Assembly: GCA_027858145.1 (NCBI GenBank)
Contig: JAQIDF010000138.1
Span: 1 to 16,458 of the forward strand
DNA length: 16,458 nucleotides
Origin: Prolixibacteraceae bacterium
Lineage (GTDB): Bacteria; Bacteroidota; Bacteroidia; Bacteroidales; Prolixibacteraceae
Reading direction: 5' to 3'
The position numbers and the translations under genes are program-made. Of this stretch, positions 16,430 through 16,458 are shown one piece after another (position 1 is the stretch's first letter; every line of letters begins with the position of its first letter). The notes under the pieces are model-generated. The model was not told where the DNA came from, searched no databases, and worked only from the letters and a program-made list of their open reading frames with translations.

Positions 16430-16438
16430 AGGGGGGGC
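16414..16438. repeat. C/G-rich palindromic element (REP-like) over the nagB stop
   Basis: Six C, then AGTCCCCTAAA, then seven G, then C. The CCCC/GGGG arms around TAAA form a hairpin, and the outer C-run offers an alternative pairing. Elements of the form CCCCnTAAAGGGG are scattered in many Bacteroidota genomes as I recall, but only one copy lies in this window, so its dispersed nature is not shown here. The TAA in the loop serves as the nagB stop. Confidence 0.6.
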
Positions 16439-16458
16439 ACTCTACTAAATGATTGAAA

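Overview
The window reads as a piece of a Bacteroidota chromosome, most likely Bacteroidales/Marinilabiliales-like. It is AT-rich and carries the gliding genes gldD and gldE. Start codons are preceded by A-rich sequence rather than strong Shine-Dalgarno sites. Two or three intergenic regions contain matches to the Bacteroidota promoter (TTTG, about 20 nt, then TAnnTTTG). No tRNA, rRNA, CRISPR array, insertion sequence or phage gene was seen.

Left part, minus strand (1-4033): a DsbD-type thiol:disulfide transporter cut by the window edge, a ribonuclease G/E family enzyme with a clear intrinsic terminator behind it, a 30-codon extremely basic gene that looks like a bS22/mS38-type (AURKAIP1/COX24) ribosomal protein, and an HU/IHF-type DNA-binding protein. 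HU and the small basic gene are 4 nt apart and probably share the promoter upstream of HU. A perfect 13-bp hairpin lies between the small gene and the RNase gene.

Middle part, plus strand (4141-8459): mutY, ssb, gldE, gldD and a 4'-phosphopantetheinyl transferase. ssb to the transferase is tightly packed (gaps of 13, 40 and 2 nt) and looks like one transcript. gldE must start at TTG. This mix of genome maintenance and gliding/type IX secretion genes is a gene order I recognise from other Bacteroidota.

Right part (8548-16429): zwf and pgl give the first two steps of the oxidative pentose phosphate pathway; gnd is not beside them. Next is a 1156-residue protein that I assign to the phosphoenolpyruvate carboxykinase (PEPCK) superfamily from conserved metal and phosphate ligands, and tentatively to the unusual pyrophosphate-dependent PEPCK group because of its length. 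It converges on a plsC-like acyltransferase across a strong hairpin terminator. Divergent from that is nagB, whose stop codon lies inside a C/G-rich palindrome that seems to have replaced the usual C-terminus.

Most of the window is ordinary core chromosome. The points most worth a second look are the PPi-PEPCK candidate, the tiny ribosomal-protein-like gene beside HU and RNase G, the hairpin in front of the RNase gene, and the palindrome at the end of nagB.
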